Assembly (NCBI GenBank): GCA_003221075.1
Contig: QHUF01000251.1
Coordinates: forward strand, 1-14,525
Origin: Gemmatimonadota bacterium
GTDB taxonomy: Bacteria; Gemmatimonadota; Gemmatimonadetes; Gemmatimonadales; GWC2-71-9
Direction of reading: 5' to 3'
Length of the DNA: 14,525 nucleotides
The notes beneath the pieces are model-generated. The model was not told where the DNA came from. It saw nothing but the letters and a program-made list of their open reading frames with translations, and searched no databases. Positions 14,374 to 14,525 of the stretch are shown here, piece after piece. Numbering within the stretch: the stretch's first letter is position 1; each line of letters opens with the position of its first letter. The position numbers and the translations under genes were made by a program.

Positions 14374-14525
14374 CGGAGACCTGGCAAGAGCTACTCCGCA
14401 AGAAGAGCATCGCCTCCCTCGACGCCCTGGCCGCGCGGTTCGGCGCGGAACACGTCGGGGATATCGCCCGCCTCCGGCAAGCCGCCGACAACTTCGAATT
14501 CCGCATTTCCCCCGCCATGGTCGAC
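14370..14525 (+). CDS. Probable lysine 2,3-aminomutase (KamA-like radical SAM), N-terminal fragment
   Basis: 52 codons are visible before the window ends. The frame reads TETWQELLRKKSIASLDAL and later DNFEFRISPAMVD. The W...L...I.S...L segment followed by F.xRISP matches the N-terminus of KamA-family aminomutases, which usually read FxMRITPYY just before the radical SAM barrel. The CxxxCxxC cluster motif lies beyond the window, so the call rests on the N-terminal region alone. The only start candidate before the conserved segment is a CTG at 14370, with AAGGA 6 nt upstream and a CTGA overlap with the GNAT stop. No in-frame ATG, GTG or TTG precedes the conserved region. If correct, it would isomerise an alpha-amino acid such as lysine to its beta form with S-adenosylmethionine and pyridoxal phosphate. 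Confidence 0.62.
   Translation, partial: MTETWQELLRKKSIASLDALAARFGAEHVGDIARLRQAADNFEFRISPAMVD

Noticed and set aside
1..14525. tRNA, rRNA, insertion sequence or prophage genes
   Set aside because: No cloverleaf-like or rRNA-like stretch, transposase motif, integrase or terminal inverted repeat was seen on reading both strands.

Overview
This is a GC-rich, gene-dense bacterial chromosome segment with almost no intergenic space. Many genes start with GTG or TTG, and stop/start overlaps are frequent. The style of the AraC-like regulator, the YVTN-type propeller, the SPFH and DUF116 genes, and the AT-richer intergenic dyads recall Gemmatimonadota or a similar soil or sediment phylum. That assignment is inference; no rRNA or tRNA is present to settle it.

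Layout. (1) 3-788 (+): the 3' part of an isocitrate/isopropylmalate dehydrogenase family gene, cut by the window edge and interrupted by one in-frame TAG. (2) 864-2306 (+): a single gene joining an AraC-like helix-turn-helix to a YVTN-type beta-propeller. It has its own candidate promoter and ends at a strong rho-independent terminator. (3) 2435-8597 (+): seven genes with gaps or overlaps of 0-20 nt, almost certainly one operon: ACAA2-like thiolase, SPFH/slipin, an unrecognised protein with two membrane segments, 3-hydroxybutyryl-CoA dehydrogenase, a DUF2231 membrane protein with a His-rich tail, a small lipoprotein whose leader lies in a repeat, and an APC-family permease. (4) 8518-9393 (-): a DUF116 membrane protein, convergent with and overlapping the permease. 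(5) 9441-11734 (+): a GlcD/D-lactate-dehydrogenase-type flavoprotein followed 5 nt later by thyX. (6) 11737-11877: an intergenic array of 13-nt repeats in two opposed blocks. (7) 11872-14525 (+): two D-Ala-D-Ala-ligase-like ATP-grasp proteins, a GNAT acetyltransferase and the N-terminus of a probable lysine 2,3-aminomutase (KamA-like), all with overlapping or abutting ends.

How the genes may work together. The thiolase and hydroxyacyl-CoA dehydrogenase catalyse consecutive steps of beta-oxidation or its reverse and sit in one transcript with an SPFH scaffold and a partner-like membrane protein. At the 3' end, an aminomutase plus a GNAT resembles the ablA/ablB logic for N-acetyl-beta-lysine. 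Here it is joined to two amino-acid or peptide ligase-like ATP-grasp enzymes that look diverged from housekeeping Ddl. This suggests a small pathway that makes a beta-amino-acid-containing conjugate or peptide, and it is the best candidate in the window for an undescribed system.

Limits. Everything is read by eye. Family calls rest on recognised motifs and no homology search was run. The KamA-like gene shows only its first 52 codons, and the dehydrogenase gene lacks its 5' end.
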